A stretch of 64,000 bases of DNA from Lentibacillus persicus (GTDB lineage: Bacteria > Bacillota > Bacilli > Bacillales > Amphibacillaceae). The notes beneath the pieces were generated by a model, which worked only from the letters and a program-made list of their open reading frames with translations, was not told where the DNA came from and did not search any database. The DNA lies in assembly GCF_900112705.1 (NCBI RefSeq), contig NZ_FOMR01000011.1, forward strand, positions 1-64,000. Direction: 5' to 3'. Shown one piece after another: positions 17,257-26,079 of the stretch. How positions within the stretch are numbered: the first letter of the stretch is position 1; every line of letters starts with the position of its first letter. Made by a program: the position numbers and the translations under genes.

Positions 17257-17778
17257 ATGATGGCAAGTTATGATAAGGAAGTAATTCGTGATTTAATTGA
17301 CGGTAAACTGCCTTGGCAGACAACGAAATCAATTATGAGTCAGTATAAAGACGATGATCGGTTTTTCAAATATATTGATATCCTTCAAGATCAGGTAAAA
17401 TTTAACGACCAGATACTGCTGCCGATTGGAGAGCATTTGTATATCGTTGCCAGGAATAGTGAGCCTCAAGGCGAGCGGGTTGTTAAATGTGGCTGTGGTC
17501 ATGAGTTTGGTCATTACACCAACAACTGGAAGTTAAATGCTGTTATTAATGTTCGAAATGAAGAAGAAGAGATTGCTGAAATCTATCCTGGACGTCATAG
17601 CTATGATCCGGACTGGATGGAAATCCGCGAGTTTATTTGTCCAGGTTGTGCCACCCTGTTGGAAGTGGAAGCGGCTGCACCGGGTTACCCGATCGTATTT
17701 GATTTCTTGCCGTATTTAGAGACTTTTTACCGTGATTGGCTCGGTCGGGAGTTACCGCCTGAGATTGGGAGAAGTTAA
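17257..17778 (+). CDS. Acetone carboxylase gamma-like subunit (zinc-binding)
   Basis: This small subunit of about 173 residues is of the acetone carboxylase gamma family. CGCGHEFGHYTNNWKLNA (about residues 73-90) and CPGC (about 128-131) form a likely four-Cys zinc site, and a C-terminal DWLGRELPP segment is typical of the family. It starts 9 bp after the alpha subunit stop with AAGGAG overlapping the intergenic region; ATG at 17260 is an equally possible start. Its presence distinguishes a three-subunit ketone carboxylase from simple two-subunit hydantoinases. Confidence 0.88.
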   Translation: MMASYDKEVIRDLIDGKLPWQTTKSIMSQYKDDDRFFKYIDILQDQVKFNDQILLPIGEHLYIVARNSEPQGERVVKCGCGHEFGHYTNNWKLNAVINVRNEEEEIAEIYPGRHSYDPDWMEIREFICPGCATLLEVEAAAPGYPIVFDFLPYLETFYRDWLGRELPPEIGRS

Positions 17779-17791
17779 TTAAAACGTAATT

Positions 17792-17816
17792 GGGCCGTGT
17801 CAGCGGCCCTTTTTCT
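17792..17816 (+). terminator. Rho-independent terminator of the carboxylase operon
   Basis: GGGCCG (17792-17797) pairs with CGGCCC (17804-17809), followed by TTTTTCTTTT. It closes the three-gene operon. Confidence 0.9.
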
Positions 17817-18002
17817 TTTCAGCTATGTTTTTTTCGCGTCCTTCATTAACAACCTTACTATAGATTGCTTTGATACTGTATGATTTCATTCCATACGTTA
17901 ATAATACGGCTTAGGATTAAATTTTAATGAGTAAACCTGGCTGAACATGCATTTATTGAAGTAATTAGACAGGTGATAAGTTAATGGAAGGGGCGATATC
18001 AA

Positions 18003-18425
18003 ATGAATGAGCAGGAATTGAGAGAGACCGTTGAACAGATTGTTGATACGCACGCTGTCGGTACGATGGCGACGGTTAAACAAAACAAACCGCACTCACG
18101 CTATATGACGTTTATTCGAAAAGAATTAACACTCTATACGGCAACAAGCAGCGAAACACATAAAGCAGAAGAAATAGAAGAAAATCCAAGCACCCATATT
18201 TTGTTAGGTTATGAAGGAGAAGGGTTTGGTGATGAATATGTGGAATATGAAGGAAAAGCTGAAATTAACAGCAGCCCTGAACTTAAACAAGAACTATGGA
18301 CGTCGTATATGGAGAACTGGTTTAATGGACCGGATGATCCCAACTTTATTGTGCTGAAAGTGTCGCCGGTCACAATACGGGTTATGAACAAAAAAGGTGC
18401 TGCGCCAAAAACGTTAGAATTATAG
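18003..18425 (+). CDS. Pyridoxamine 5'-phosphate oxidase-like general stress protein (split-barrel flavin-binding family)
   Basis: This 140-residue protein has the split beta-barrel of the pyridoxamine phosphate oxidase superfamily, close to Bacillus general stress protein 26-like proteins (YdaG/YzzA type). The N-terminal part (HAVGTMATVKQNKPHSRYMTFI) and a central barrel strand (LTLYTATSSETHKAEEI) are visible, ending in VSPVTIRVMNKKGAAPKTLEL. It may bind FMN or heme-type cofactors and act in redox stress; no catalytic role can be assigned. It stands alone between two terminators, with GGAAGGGGCGAT before the ATG. Confidence 0.8.
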   Translation: MNEQELRETVEQIVDTHAVGTMATVKQNKPHSRYMTFIRKELTLYTATSSETHKAEEIEENPSTHILLGYEGEGFGDEYVEYEGKAEINSSPELKQELWTSYMENWFNGPDDPNFIVLKVSPVTIRVMNKKGAAPKTLEL

Positions 18426-18470
18426 CCAGTTGTTATGTACCAAACAGTTAAAAATGAATGTGATTTACCG

Positions 18471-18505
18471 AATAAAACCGGCTCATTGAGGCCGGCTTTA
18501 TTTTT
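18471..18505. terminator. Rho-independent terminator after the stress protein gene
   Basis: AATAAAACCGGC (18471-18482) pairs with GCCGGCTTTATT (18491-18502) around an 8-nt loop and is followed by T residues. It may act in both directions. Confidence 0.85.
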
Positions 18506-18607
18506 ACATATTTTCAATGCTTTCTCCTCAATACATAGATGGTATTTCCTGATACAATCATATTATATATATGAAAAGCTTAATCCCAACTGTTCAGGAG
18601 GGCGCAT

Positions 18608-19462
18608 ATGACTCAGAAAATCGGTATTATTATTCTGCATGGTGCCGGCTCGCCCGATGAAAATTTTGCCGATGGTTTTATTCAAAAGTTGTCAGAAGGT
18701 TTCGGTAAGCAGCTGAAAAACTATAACCCGAAAAAGGAACTCGTCTTTCAATCGGTCTTCTGGTCATCGGTATTTGAAGATAAGGCGAAAGCGTTATGGG
18801 AAAGAATGGAGACAGGAGCGGATTTGGATTACAATTTCTTGCGGCGATTTGCTGTTAATTTCCTGGCCGATGCTGTTGCATATCAACCGACACCGGACTC
18901 TGACCACAACTATGACAACGTCCATGCGCTTTTAGCACAGTGCTTGAACCGACTCCAAACAAAAGCAGGCGCACGGGCACCTTTATGTGTTATTAGCCAT
19001 AGTCTTGGTTCGGTCGTAGCGAGTAATTATTTTCTTGATTTACAGGTGAAACAGCGCAATATTGGTATAAACACAAAACGGCACACAAGCAATACGCCTT
19101 TGGAAAAGGGTGAAACACTTTCTTTATTTTACACGTTGGGAAGTCCGCTTGCTTTATGGTCGTTAAGGTATACTGATTTTGGCGTGCCGGTAAGTGTTCC
19201 GTCACCATCATTGCATCGTTATCACACCAACGTAACCGGCGAATGGCTAAACTTTTACGATAAAGATGATATTCTTGCCTATCCGCTTAAAAACCTCAAC
19301 AAAAACTATCAAAATGCTGTGACCGAGGATGTACAAGTGAACGTTGGCGGTCTCCTGACGAAATGGAATCCTTTATCACATTCCAAGTATGACAACGATA
19401 ATGCAGTGATTGCTCGAATTGTGGAAGGGCTGGTTCGTACATGGAGGGCCGTTAATCATTAG
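18608..19462 (+). CDS. Alpha/beta hydrolase, putative lipase/esterase-like protein
   Basis: This 284-residue protein has the alpha/beta hydrolase pattern: a first strand with HGAG (IIILHGAGSPDENF, residues 6-19) and a nucleophile elbow SHSLGS around residue 137. The acid is probably the Asp of DKDDILAYP and a late His (around HSKYDNDN) may complete a triad. There is no signal peptide, so it is probably cytosolic. GGAGGGCGCAT precedes the ATG. It is monocistronic and upstream of a repeat element that probably terminates it. Substrate unknown. Confidence 0.75.
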   Translation: MTQKIGIIILHGAGSPDENFADGFIQKLSEGFGKQLKNYNPKKELVFQSVFWSSVFEDKAKALWERMETGADLDYNFLRRFAVNFLADAVAYQPTPDSDHNYDNVHALLAQCLNRLQTKAGARAPLCVISHSLGSVVASNYFLDLQVKQRNIGINTKRHTSNTPLEKGETLSLFYTLGSPLALWSLRYTDFGVPVSVPSPSLHRYHTNVTGEWLNFYDKDDILAYPLKNLNKNYQNAVTEDVQVNVGGLLTKWNPLSHSKYDNDNAVIARIVEGLVRTWRAVNH

Positions 19463-19523
19463 TCAATTGTAACGCAGGCAGATTTAAAAAGGCGAAAACA
19501 TTACGATTAAATTCAAAGGAAGA

Positions 19524-19672
19524 GACGAACGATAATAGGAAGGGTCCGGGACAGGCCGCTCTGGAAATATGCGTCGCCTTTTTCTGCAGTGGTTTTCGCA
19601 TATTCCCTTCGCCAGCCAAACTTGTCGTTCGTTTTTTTGTATATTAAAATCAAATGTTATGTCCCGGACTTT
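19524..19672. repeat. Dispersed imperfect-palindrome repeat, short copy 2, with terminator-like stem
   Basis: An outer stem (ACGAACGA near 19525-19532, TCGTTCGT near 19624-19631) followed by seven T residues encloses a core (AGGAAGGGTCCGGGACA ... CCGCTCTGGAAATATGCG ... CGCATATTCCCTTCG). The core is related to copy 1 at 4.8 kb. The right edge ends in TTATGTCCCGGAC, the complement of the GGGACATAA found in copy 1. It lies between the convergent hydrolase and tenA genes and probably serves as a terminator. Confidence 0.7.
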
Positions 19673-19675
19673 TCA

Positions 19676-20368
19676 TTAATTTTTTACAATATCAGCGTTT
19701 TTCAAGCTCGAAAGCCATGTTTCAAACGTATAAGACATTTCCCAGAATGCCAGTTCATATTCTTTTGCGATTACAAACTGCTCTTTCATCTTTTCCTTTT
19801 CGTTTTCGCTTGCTTCGTCAGCTAATTTATTAAGCAGATCGATCATTTCTTGAGTGGCGTTTTGAAACCAATCACTCGCATACATTTGAATCCAATTGGC
19901 ATATAATTTTTCCGCGGGTTTTGCATCTTGATAAGTGATACCAATGTCGGCGTACAGCCAATAGCATGGCAGCATTGCTGCTACAATTTGTCCCAGGCTG
20001 CCGGACAACGAAGCCCTGTACAAATGAGACGTATAGCCATACGCAGTAGGTGCCGGTTTAAAGTTGTTTATTTCTTCATCGGTAATATTTAAAATTTGAG
20101 CATGCTCTTTATGCACTGTGAGCTCTGCTTCGGCCGTGTTTTTCGCTTTGTCTGCAAGCGTTGCGGAGACGCTGAAATCATCTGCATGAGCCGCTGCGAA
20201 CGCATGCACTTTGCCGTAATGCTTTAAATAGTAGATATCCTGCATAATATAGTTTTTAAATGTTTCAAGCGGTAAATCGCCTCGGGCAATCTCTTTAACA
20301 AACGGATGGTTTAAACTCAACTCCCAGCTTTGTTTTGTTGCTTCTTTCAACTCGTCTGTGAAACGCAT
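19676..20368 (-). CDS. tenA: Aminopyrimidine aminohydrolase / thiaminase II TenA
   Basis: This 230-residue all-helical TenA protein would hydrolyse aminopyrimidine products of thiamine breakdown (and thiamine itself weakly), salvaging the pyrimidine for thiamine synthesis. The catalytic Cys135 (AMLPCYWLYADIG) falls at the position known for B. subtilis TenA, and YYLKHYGKVHAFAAA and NWIQMYAS segments fit the family. It is the last gene of the tenI-thiO-thiS-thiG-thiF-tenA operon, 51 bp after thiF, under the TPP riboswitch at 24.3 kb. Confidence 0.95.
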   Translation of the reverse strand: MRFTDELKEATKQSWELSLNHPFVKEIARGDLPLETFKNYIMQDIYYLKHYGKVHAFAAAHADDFSVSATLADKAKNTAEAELTVHKEHAQILNITDEEINNFKPAPTAYGYTSHLYRASLSGSLGQIVAAMLPCYWLYADIGITYQDAKPAEKLYANWIQMYASDWFQNATQEMIDLLNKLADEASENEKEKMKEQFVIAKEYELAFWEMSYTFETWLSSLKNADIVKN

Positions 20369-20419
20369 GAAAATCTCTCCTTATTGTTAAGCTTACAGTT
20401 CCCAATTTATATCAATCGT

Positions 20420-21436
20420 TTAACCGATGTACCGGTGATAAAGTGACTTCGCCTGGGCGGTATCATTGGTCCCATGAACAAGCACACGACCGTCCTGAAA
20501 AAGAACCAGGCGATTGGAGTCAATGGCAACCGATAACAGAAAAGGGTTTTGTTCGACTGTACCTACTTGAGCTAACTGGTCAGCCACTTTGGGCAAATCC
20601 GGTTTTTCAGTCGTTTCAGGACGGATTTGAACGGTATCCCGGCCGCACAAAACAGCGGTCTTCGTTTGATTCTCGTAATTCAGAAAAGGATATGACGGTG
20701 ATTTGCCGCAAGAAGAACAGTTGTCGCTTTTTAACGGGTCAACTTTAATTGATGATTGATTGTTCGTCCAAATATCGAATGAGACGAGTGTGTTTCTCAG
20801 TGCGTCCCGGTTTTCTGTCAATATCTTTAATGCTTCCGCGGTCTGGTGTGCTGTTACCAGTTGAACGATGGGGCTTATAACCCCGGCTGTATCACACGTT
20901 AACCCGCCAATCGGTACTTGTTCCATCAAGCAATGCAGACAAGGTGTTTCATTCGGTATAATCGTGTAGCTGATGCCATAACTGCTGACAATAGCACCGT
21001 ATATCCAGGGAATGTTGAATTTCTGAGCCGTATCATTCATTATCATGCGAATGTCAAAATTGTCTGTGGCGTCGAGCATAAGGTCAACGCCATCCACCAG
21101 CTGCTCCATTTTCTCCGGCGTAACATCAGTCACCTCAGCTTCAAGTACGACGTCCCGATTGATGGCCTGCAGTTTTCTCTTTGCAACAATCGCTTTAGGC
21201 ATCCGGTTGATCGCATCTTCCTCGGTATAGAGCTGTTGGCGCTGGAGATTGCTCCATTCAACATAATCACGATCTGCAATGGTTATTTTGCCTGTTCCGG
21301 CACGTGTGAGCATTTCAGCAATGCTCGTTCCCAGTGCTCCGGCACCGATGATTAAAACGTGTTTACGGCGCAAGTGGCGCTGGCCTTCACTGCCAATTGG
21401 CGAAAATAATATTTGTCTGGAATAACGTTCTTCCAT
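20420..21436 (-). CDS. thiF: ThiF/MoeB-family sulfur-carrier adenylyltransferase
   Basis: This 338-residue E1-like enzyme would adenylylate the C-terminal Gly of ThiS so that sulfur can be loaded for thiazole synthesis. The ATP-binding Rossmann motif (IIGAGALGTS, about residues 29-38), the catalytic Arg/Asn helix (WSNLQRQQLY), the DATDNF loop and a C-terminal zinc Cys pair (CSSCG, with CLHC earlier) are visible. Its ATG overlaps the thiG stop by one base. The C-terminal tail of about 90 residues after the CSSCG motif is longer than in minimal ThiF proteins. Confidence 0.93.
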   Translation of the reverse strand: MEERYSRQILFSPIGSEGQRHLRRKHVLIIGAGALGTSIAEMLTRAGTGKITIADRDYVEWSNLQRQQLYTEEDAINRMPKAIVAKRKLQAINRDVVLEAEVTDVTPEKMEQLVDGVDLMLDATDNFDIRMIMNDTAQKFNIPWIYGAIVSSYGISYTIIPNETPCLHCLMEQVPIGGLTCDTAGVISPIVQLVTAHQTAEALKILTENRDALRNTLVSFDIWTNNQSSIKVDPLKSDNCSSCGKSPSYPFLNYENQTKTAVLCGRDTVQIRPETTEKPDLPKVADQLAQVGTVEQNPFLLSVAIDSNRLVLFQDGRVLVHGTNDTAQAKSLYHRYIG

Positions 21437-22200
21437 CAGATACTTATCCCTTCTTGCGGGCTGCTCGCTGTCGCGTATGATTTTTTTGGAATACGGCCCG
21501 CTTCATAACCAAGTCTGCCTGCTTCAACAGCACGTTTCATAGCTTCAGCCATTTTGACAGGGTCATTTGCGCCAGATACAGCGGTGTTTAATAGAATCCC
21601 GTCCGCGCCTAGTTCCATCGCATAAGCAGCATCTTTCGGTGAACCGATTCCCGCATCGACAATAACGGGGACGTTTGATTGTTCAATAATAAAGCTTAAA
21701 TTAATCGGGTTGATAATGCCTTGTCCTGACCCGATCGGTGATGCACCAGGCATAATGGCATGCGCGCCCATTTCTTCCAATTTTCTTGCCAGTACGACAT
21801 CATCTGATGTGTATGGAAGCACGATGAAACCTTCTTTCAGCAGCTCTTCTGTTGCATTCAGTGTTTCAACAGGGTCGGGCAGCAGTGTTTTTTTATCCCC
21901 GATCACTTCGACTTTGATCATGTCACATAGGCCGGATGCGCTTGCGAGTTTAGCCGTTCGTACAGCTTCTTTTGCCGTGTATGCACCTGCTGTGTTTGGT
22001 AATAAGTCATAGTTATGGATATCAATTTTTTCCAATAGATTGGGCTGGGATGATTCGAAAATATCCATTCGGCGTACAGAAAAAGTTAAAATATCCGTTT
22101 CCGATACATCGACCGCTTTTTTTTGTATGTCAACATTCGGGTATTTCCCGGTCCCTAACAGTAATCGGGACTGGAAAGTCTTTTCGCCAATTGTCAGCAT
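21436..22200 (-). CDS. thiG: Thiazole synthase ThiG
   Basis: This 254-residue TIM-barrel thiazole synthase would condense 1-deoxyxylulose 5-phosphate, dehydroglycine and ThiS thiocarboxylate to the thiazole phosphate. Family segments are [12 protein letters not shown], the Schiff-base Lys region (MIKVEVIGD), [42 protein letters not shown] and [15 protein letters not shown] at 22200 lies 8 nt after AGGAGG; a GTG three codons upstream is less likely. It immediately follows thiS. Confidence 0.97.
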   Translation of the reverse strand: MLTIGEKTFQSRLLLGTGKYPNVDIQKKAVDVSETDILTFSVRRMDIFESSQPNLLEKIDIHNYDLLPNTAGAYTAKEAVRTAKLASASGLCDMIKVEVIGDKKTLLPDPVETLNATEELLKEGFIVLPYTSDDVVLARKLEEMGAHAIMPGASPIGSGQGIINPINLSFIIEQSNVPVIVDAGIGSPKDAAYAMELGADGILLNTAVSGANDPVKMAEAMKRAVEAGRLGYEAGRIPKKSYATASSPQEGISI

Positions 22201-22201
22201 A

Positions 22202-22405
22202 TCAGCCACCTCCTACAAAATGTACAAATTCCAGTTTATCACCATCCGCCACTTCTCTTGTGGAATGGGACGTCTTATCGATGATGTCACCGTTATGCTC
22301 GACGATGACAACCGGCGGATCATCAAAAAAATGAAGAATGACATCAGAAACCGTGGTTACATGCGCTGGTAAATCAATCGTTGATCCATTGATATAAAGA
22401 CTCAT
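22202..22405 (-). CDS. thiS: Sulfur carrier protein ThiS
   Basis: This 67-residue ubiquitin-fold protein carries sulfur as a C-terminal thiocarboxylate. It starts with the beta-grasp pattern [12 protein letters not shown] and ends FVHFVGGG, with the Gly-Gly tail needed for adenylylation by ThiF; one extra Gly is present compared with the usual GG end. The ATG overlaps the thiO stop by 4 nt (ATGA). Confidence 0.95.
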   Translation of the reverse strand: MSLYINGSTIDLPAHVTTVSDVILHFFDDPPVVIVEHNGDIIDKTSHSTREVADGDKLEFVHFVGGG

Positions 22406-23523
22406 AAATGTACCTCCTTGTGTGTTCGGCGCTGAAAGCCAAAAGCTTTATCAACAGGCTTGCCTTCGATATAATCAGCCATCAGCAAACCGGTAAGCGG
22501 CGCTAATAAAATCCCGTTTCGAAAATGCCCGGAAGCCAGCCACAATCCTTGTATCTCAGGGTGCTCATCCATATATGGCAGGCTGTCCGCGGTTTGTGGG
22601 CGATGACCGCTCCATGCTGTTTCCCATTTGGCATGTTTGAGTTCAGGGACAAGCTGAAGGGCGCTTGTCATCAATGAATGGAGCCCCTCGAGTGGTACGG
22701 ATTGATCCATATTATGGGGCCTTTGCGTTGCGCCAACAATAACTCTTCCACCTGCTTTCGGTACGAGGTAGCATGATTCTGAAAAAATACTCGACGTTAT
22801 CAGATGTTCATTCCCACGGATGGAAAAGCATTCGCCTTTTACCGGGTAAAGATCCAGTGGAACACTGGTTTTCTCCCAAAGCCAATTGCTCCACGCACCA
22901 CCCGCTGTTATCACGGTATCGGCAAGAAATGTCCCGTTGGTTGTATTGACGCCGGTAATGTGATTATTTTCAGTCAAAAACTCCTGTACTTCGGTATATT
23001 CAAGAATATCTGCCCCTAAACTGACTGCTGACTGGGCAAGTGCTTTTGTGAAGAGCGGTGCATTGACTTGCCCGTCGTTTGCCATATAAAGACCGCCTGT
23101 TATGGCATTGTTAATGGCTGGTTCTTTTTCTTTCACTTGTTCGCCGGACAGCCATAATGCTTCTTCTCCGGATTCCTGTTGGTGTGCAAAAGCCTGCTTT
23201 AATCGGGTGGATTCCGATTTGGTTTGGGCAATCCTGAGAATCCCGCTTTGAAGCAGTTCGATATCTATCCCGCTGAGTGATTTGAGTTCTTCTGCTAAGG
23301 CTGGAAACATCGCTCTGCTTTGAAGTGATAGGGATGAAAGCGGGCTGTCACTTTTCAATTCATTTTGCGCTCCTAACATCCCCGCTGCTGCCCGGGACGC
23401 CTTTTGGCCAATTTCGTCTTTTTCAATAATAAGCACCTGATAATCGCGCTTGCTCAATTGAAAGGCAATGGAGCTGCCAATGACACCGCCGCCGACTATA
23501 ATGACATCATACACGTCGTTCAC
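22402..23523 (-). CDS. thiO: Glycine oxidase ThiO
   Basis: This FAD-dependent amine oxidase of about 373 residues would oxidise glycine to dehydroglycine for the thiazole ring, replacing ThiH of other bacteria. The N-terminal dinucleotide-binding motif DVIIVGGGVIGSSIA is next to the start; AGMLGAQNE, a C-terminal GHRPQTADSLPYM and ASGHFRNGILLAP segments match ThiO/DAO proteins. GTG at 23523 follows GGAAAGG and gives the usual length; the frame is open further upstream inside tenI but without family similarity. It overlaps the end of tenI by 17 bp. Confidence 0.93.
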   Translation of the reverse strand: MNDVYDVIIVGGGVIGSSIAFQLSKRDYQVLIIEKDEIGQKASRAAAGMLGAQNELKSDSPLSSLSLQSRAMFPALAEELKSLSGIDIELLQSGILRIAQTKSESTRLKQAFAHQQESGEEALWLSGEQVKEKEPAINNAITGGLYMANDGQVNAPLFTKALAQSAVSLGADILEYTEVQEFLTENNHITGVNTTNGTFLADTVITAGGAWSNWLWEKTSVPLDLYPVKGECFSIRGNEHLITSSIFSESCYLVPKAGGRVIVGATQRPHNMDQSVPLEGLHSLMTSALQLVPELKHAKWETAWSGHRPQTADSLPYMDEHPEIQGLWLASGHFRNGILLAPLTGLLMADYIEGKPVDKAFGFQRRTHKEVHL

Positions 23524-24154
23524 CACCTTTCCGTAATGCGTTGTTATAAGCTGCTGCTTTTTGCAAAGGGTTCTCTGCCAGTAATACACCGGATAATACA
23601 GCAATTCCGCTGGCGCCCGTTTCCATGACATCCGTTGTGTTTTCCGGTGTAATCCCGCCTATCGCCAACACAGGTATGTCTACCTGCTGAACGACGTTTT
23701 TGAGTGCTGTGAGTCCTTTAGGTTCCAAATCGGGTTTTGACCGCGTTTCAAATACATGACCGAAGATTAAATAATCGGCACCTTTTTTGCAGGCGTTTAT
23801 GGCTTCTTCGGTCGAATGCACAGAAGCGCCGATATGCAGTTCTGGATATGCATGACGGGTAGTCGCTATATCTTTGCTGGCATGCGTTAATTGCACGCCT
23901 TTTGCTCCAACGTTATGAGCAACTGCTGCCCGGTGGTTAATCATTATTTTTTCAAGTGGCACGCCTTTGGCCTGAAGCTTACTGACGGTTTGGGTTAATT
24001 GTTTATCGGTCCATGATTTTTCCCGCAGATGAATCGCGTCAGCATAGTGTATAATTTGTTCGGAAATGGCTGCCAGTTGTTCCGGCGTCTGCTGTCCGGT
24101 TGAGATGACATGAAATGCGTCTGAATCTGGAGAAGTCATCTTAGCACGGTCCAT
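23507..24154 (-). CDS. tenI: Thiazole tautomerase TenI (ThiE-like fold)
   Basis: This 215-residue ThiE-like TIM barrel more closely resembles B. subtilis TenI than thiamine phosphate synthase. The stretch GASVHSTEEAINACKKGADYLIFGHVFET and VLAIGGITPENT correspond to TenI, and ThiE pyrophosphate-binding residues are less evident. TenI aromatises the ThiG product. It is the first gene of the operon, with ATG at 24154 after GGGAGGT, directly downstream of the TPP riboswitch terminator. A ThiE activity cannot be fully excluded. Confidence 0.88.
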   Translation of the reverse strand: MDRAKMTSPDSDAFHVISTGQQTPEQLAAISEQIIHYADAIHLREKSWTDKQLTQTVSKLQAKGVPLEKIMINHRAAVAHNVGAKGVQLTHASKDIATTRHAYPELHIGASVHSTEEAINACKKGADYLIFGHVFETRSKPDLEPKGLTALKNVVQQVDIPVLAIGGITPENTTDVMETGASGIAVLSGVLLAENPLQKAAAYNNALRKGGERRV

Positions 24155-24195
24155 TGCTAACTACCTCCCGGGCTTGGCATCTTAACAACATAAAA

Positions 24196-24224
24196 AACCA
24201 CTTCCCTAATGTAAGGAAAGTGGT
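24196..24224 (-). terminator. Riboswitch-controlled terminator before tenI
   Basis: On the minus strand ACCACTTTCC pairs with GGGAAGTGGT around an 8-nt loop and is followed by six T residues. It lies between the TPP aptamer and the tenI start, so TPP binding can stop transcription of the operon. Confidence 0.88.
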
Positions 24225-24262
24225 TGTGAACGTTACGTTTATAGATTGGCATTATTCGTTCG

Positions 24263-24358
24263 TCACTTCCCTTCGCCGGTATGAGCCGTGTCAGGTTCAA
24301 AGGGTCTCAAAGTACATTGCTTTGATCTCAGCCTTCTATAAAGGCACCCCTAGTGCTG
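24263..24358 (-). ncRNA. TPP riboswitch (THI element)
   Basis: Read on the minus strand, the aptamer shows all the conserved blocks in order: AGGGGTGCC, GGCTGAGAT, GAGACCCTTTGAACCTGA, then a variable stem, and CCGGCGAAGGGAAG. This is the THI-box. With the downstream terminator it controls the tenI-thiOSGF-tenA operon by transcription termination when thiamine pyrophosphate is abundant. Confidence 0.97.
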
Positions 24359-24588
24359 TCGTTATTTAATTGTTATGTTAATTATAACATCGATTAAATT
24401 ATTGTCAATCGTTTAATTTTTCTTTCATTTTAAAATACCCGGTAGCCGCTAAGGCAGAAGGAACTTGTTTATAGTGATACCCGTATAAGCAGTTCATTAC
24501 GACTCGATTAAGGATACATGATATGTTAAGCAGAATATGTTTTAATTGGCAGTATGCCGAGCCGAATGAGTGAAAGGAGAGCAAGCGA

Positions 24589-25998
24589 ATGACTTCGACG
24601 AATGATTTATCACGTTTACATCGACGCCTAATTGTGGCAACCACATTATCTGCTTCTTTTTTATCTGTTCTGACGCAGTTTTTGCTCATTACGGCTTTTC
24701 CAAAAATAATGACTGAATTTAATATTGATTCAAGTGAGGTTCAATGGCTGACAACAAGCTTTATGTTAACAGTTGCCGTGCTTATCCCGATTACGGGTTA
24801 TTTCATCGACAGGTTTAAAACAAGGACATTAATGACGAGCGCGATGACCTTGTTTTTTATAGGGACGTTGATTGGCTTAATTGCGCCTTCTTTTTCCATT
24901 TTAATTGTTGGTCGTATTGTTCAAGGCATCGGTTCCGGCATTATGATACCGTTAATGCAAACAATCATGTTCTTAAGCTATCCGAGAGAAAAACGGGGGT
25001 TTGCCATGGGGCTGGCCGCGCTCGTCATTAACGTTGCCCCTGCGGTGGGTCCGCCGATATCCGGTTTGTTGATTGAGTATTTCGAGTGGCGCGGGTTGTT
25101 TCTTTTAACGCTTCCGGTTGCTGCAATTATTCTGCTTTTAGTTTATCTGTTCATGCGTAATATTACCGAGCAACGGAAAACAGCAATTGACTACTTATCA
25201 ATCATTTTTTCCACCGTCGGTTTTGGCGGCATCCTTTATGGTTTCAACAGAATAGAGGAGGCTGGCTTAACTGATGCAGGGGCCCTCGTGAGTTTGACTG
25301 GAGGCATTATAGCGCTAGGTTTATTTGTATTTCGGCAGTTGCGGCTGGAGACGCCAATTCTTGAATTGCGTGTGCTAAAAGTACCTGTTTTTGCACTTGT
25401 GGCCTTTATTTCAATTCTTTCGTTCAGTTTATTGATTTCAATCGAAACCATTTTGCCGATGTATGTTCAAAATGCGCAGCAGCTTTCTGCTTATTACGGC
25501 GGATTGATTGTCATGCCCGGCGCACTGACACTTGCTGTTATGTCCCTTTTTGCAGGAAGATTGTTTGATAAATACGGCGGGAAAACGATTGCGATAATCG
25601 GTTTTGTTTTGCTCTGTTTAAGCACCCTTGGTTTTTATTTTGTGATTGACCTTGATACACCTTTCTTTGTAGCGATGGTTTTATTCATGGTGCCAATGGC
25701 AGGTGTTGCTCTGATTAACATGCCGATTATGACGGCTGGCATTAATGCGTTGCCGGATGCTTTAATTCCTCATGGGACGGCAGTCATTAATACGGCTCGT
25801 CAATTTGGAGGATCGTTAGGGTTAACGTTTATTATTTCCTTTATCAGCAGGGCAGCGGGTGACTCCGGCCCCGTGAACCCGATTAATTATCTGAGCGGGG
25901 TGAAAACAGCTTTTTTCGTTGCTTTCCTATTTGCAATTACTGGACTGGTTCTCTCATGCTTTTTGAAAAAGAGTAATTCAATGGAGGAAGCATTTTAA
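24589..25998 (+). CDS. MFS multidrug exporter, DHA2 (EmrB/QacA) type
   Basis: This 469-residue major facilitator protein of the drug:H+ antiporter-2 kind has about 14 predicted TM segments. FPKIMTEFNIDSSEVQWLTTSFMLTVAVLIPITGYFIDRF and GIGSGIMIPL are typical of Bacillus LmrB/MdtP-like exporters. ATG at 24589 follows GAAAGGAG. It is divergent from the thiamine operon and 81 bp upstream of a TetR gene on the same strand, but the TetR operator lies after this gene, so co-regulation is not certain. Substrate unknown. Confidence 0.85.
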   Translation: MTSTNDLSRLHRRLIVATTLSASFLSVLTQFLLITAFPKIMTEFNIDSSEVQWLTTSFMLTVAVLIPITGYFIDRFKTRTLMTSAMTLFFIGTLIGLIAPSFSILIVGRIVQGIGSGIMIPLMQTIMFLSYPREKRGFAMGLAALVINVAPAVGPPISGLLIEYFEWRGLFLLTLPVAAIILLLVYLFMRNITEQRKTAIDYLSIIFSTVGFGGILYGFNRIEEAGLTDAGALVSLTGGIIALGLFVFRQLRLETPILELRVLKVPVFALVAFISILSFSLLISIETILPMYVQNAQQLSAYYGGLIVMPGALTLAVMSLFAGRLFDKYGGKTIAIIGFVLLCLSTLGFYFVIDLDTPFFVAMVLFMVPMAGVALINMPIMTAGINALPDALIPHGTAVINTARQFGGSLGLTFIISFISRAAGDSGPVNPINYLSGVKTAFFVAFLFAITGLVLSCFLKKSNSMEEAF

Positions 25999-26039
25999 TG
26001 GGTTGACGGCAAGGTGTTTGTGCTGATAAGCTATCTGGA

Positions 26040-26055
26040 TAGAAAAGTCATTCTA
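26040..26055. promoter_or_regulatory. Putative TetR operator upstream of the TetR gene
   Basis: TAGAAAAGTCATTCTA has TAGAA/TTCTA arms around a 6-bp centre. A near-identical site is at 26651-26666 before the next gene. The pair flanks a TetR gene, a usual arrangement for autoregulation and control of a neighbouring exporter. Confidence 0.75.
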
Positions 26056-26079
26056 TCTAGTTGAAGGAGAAATGATTAC

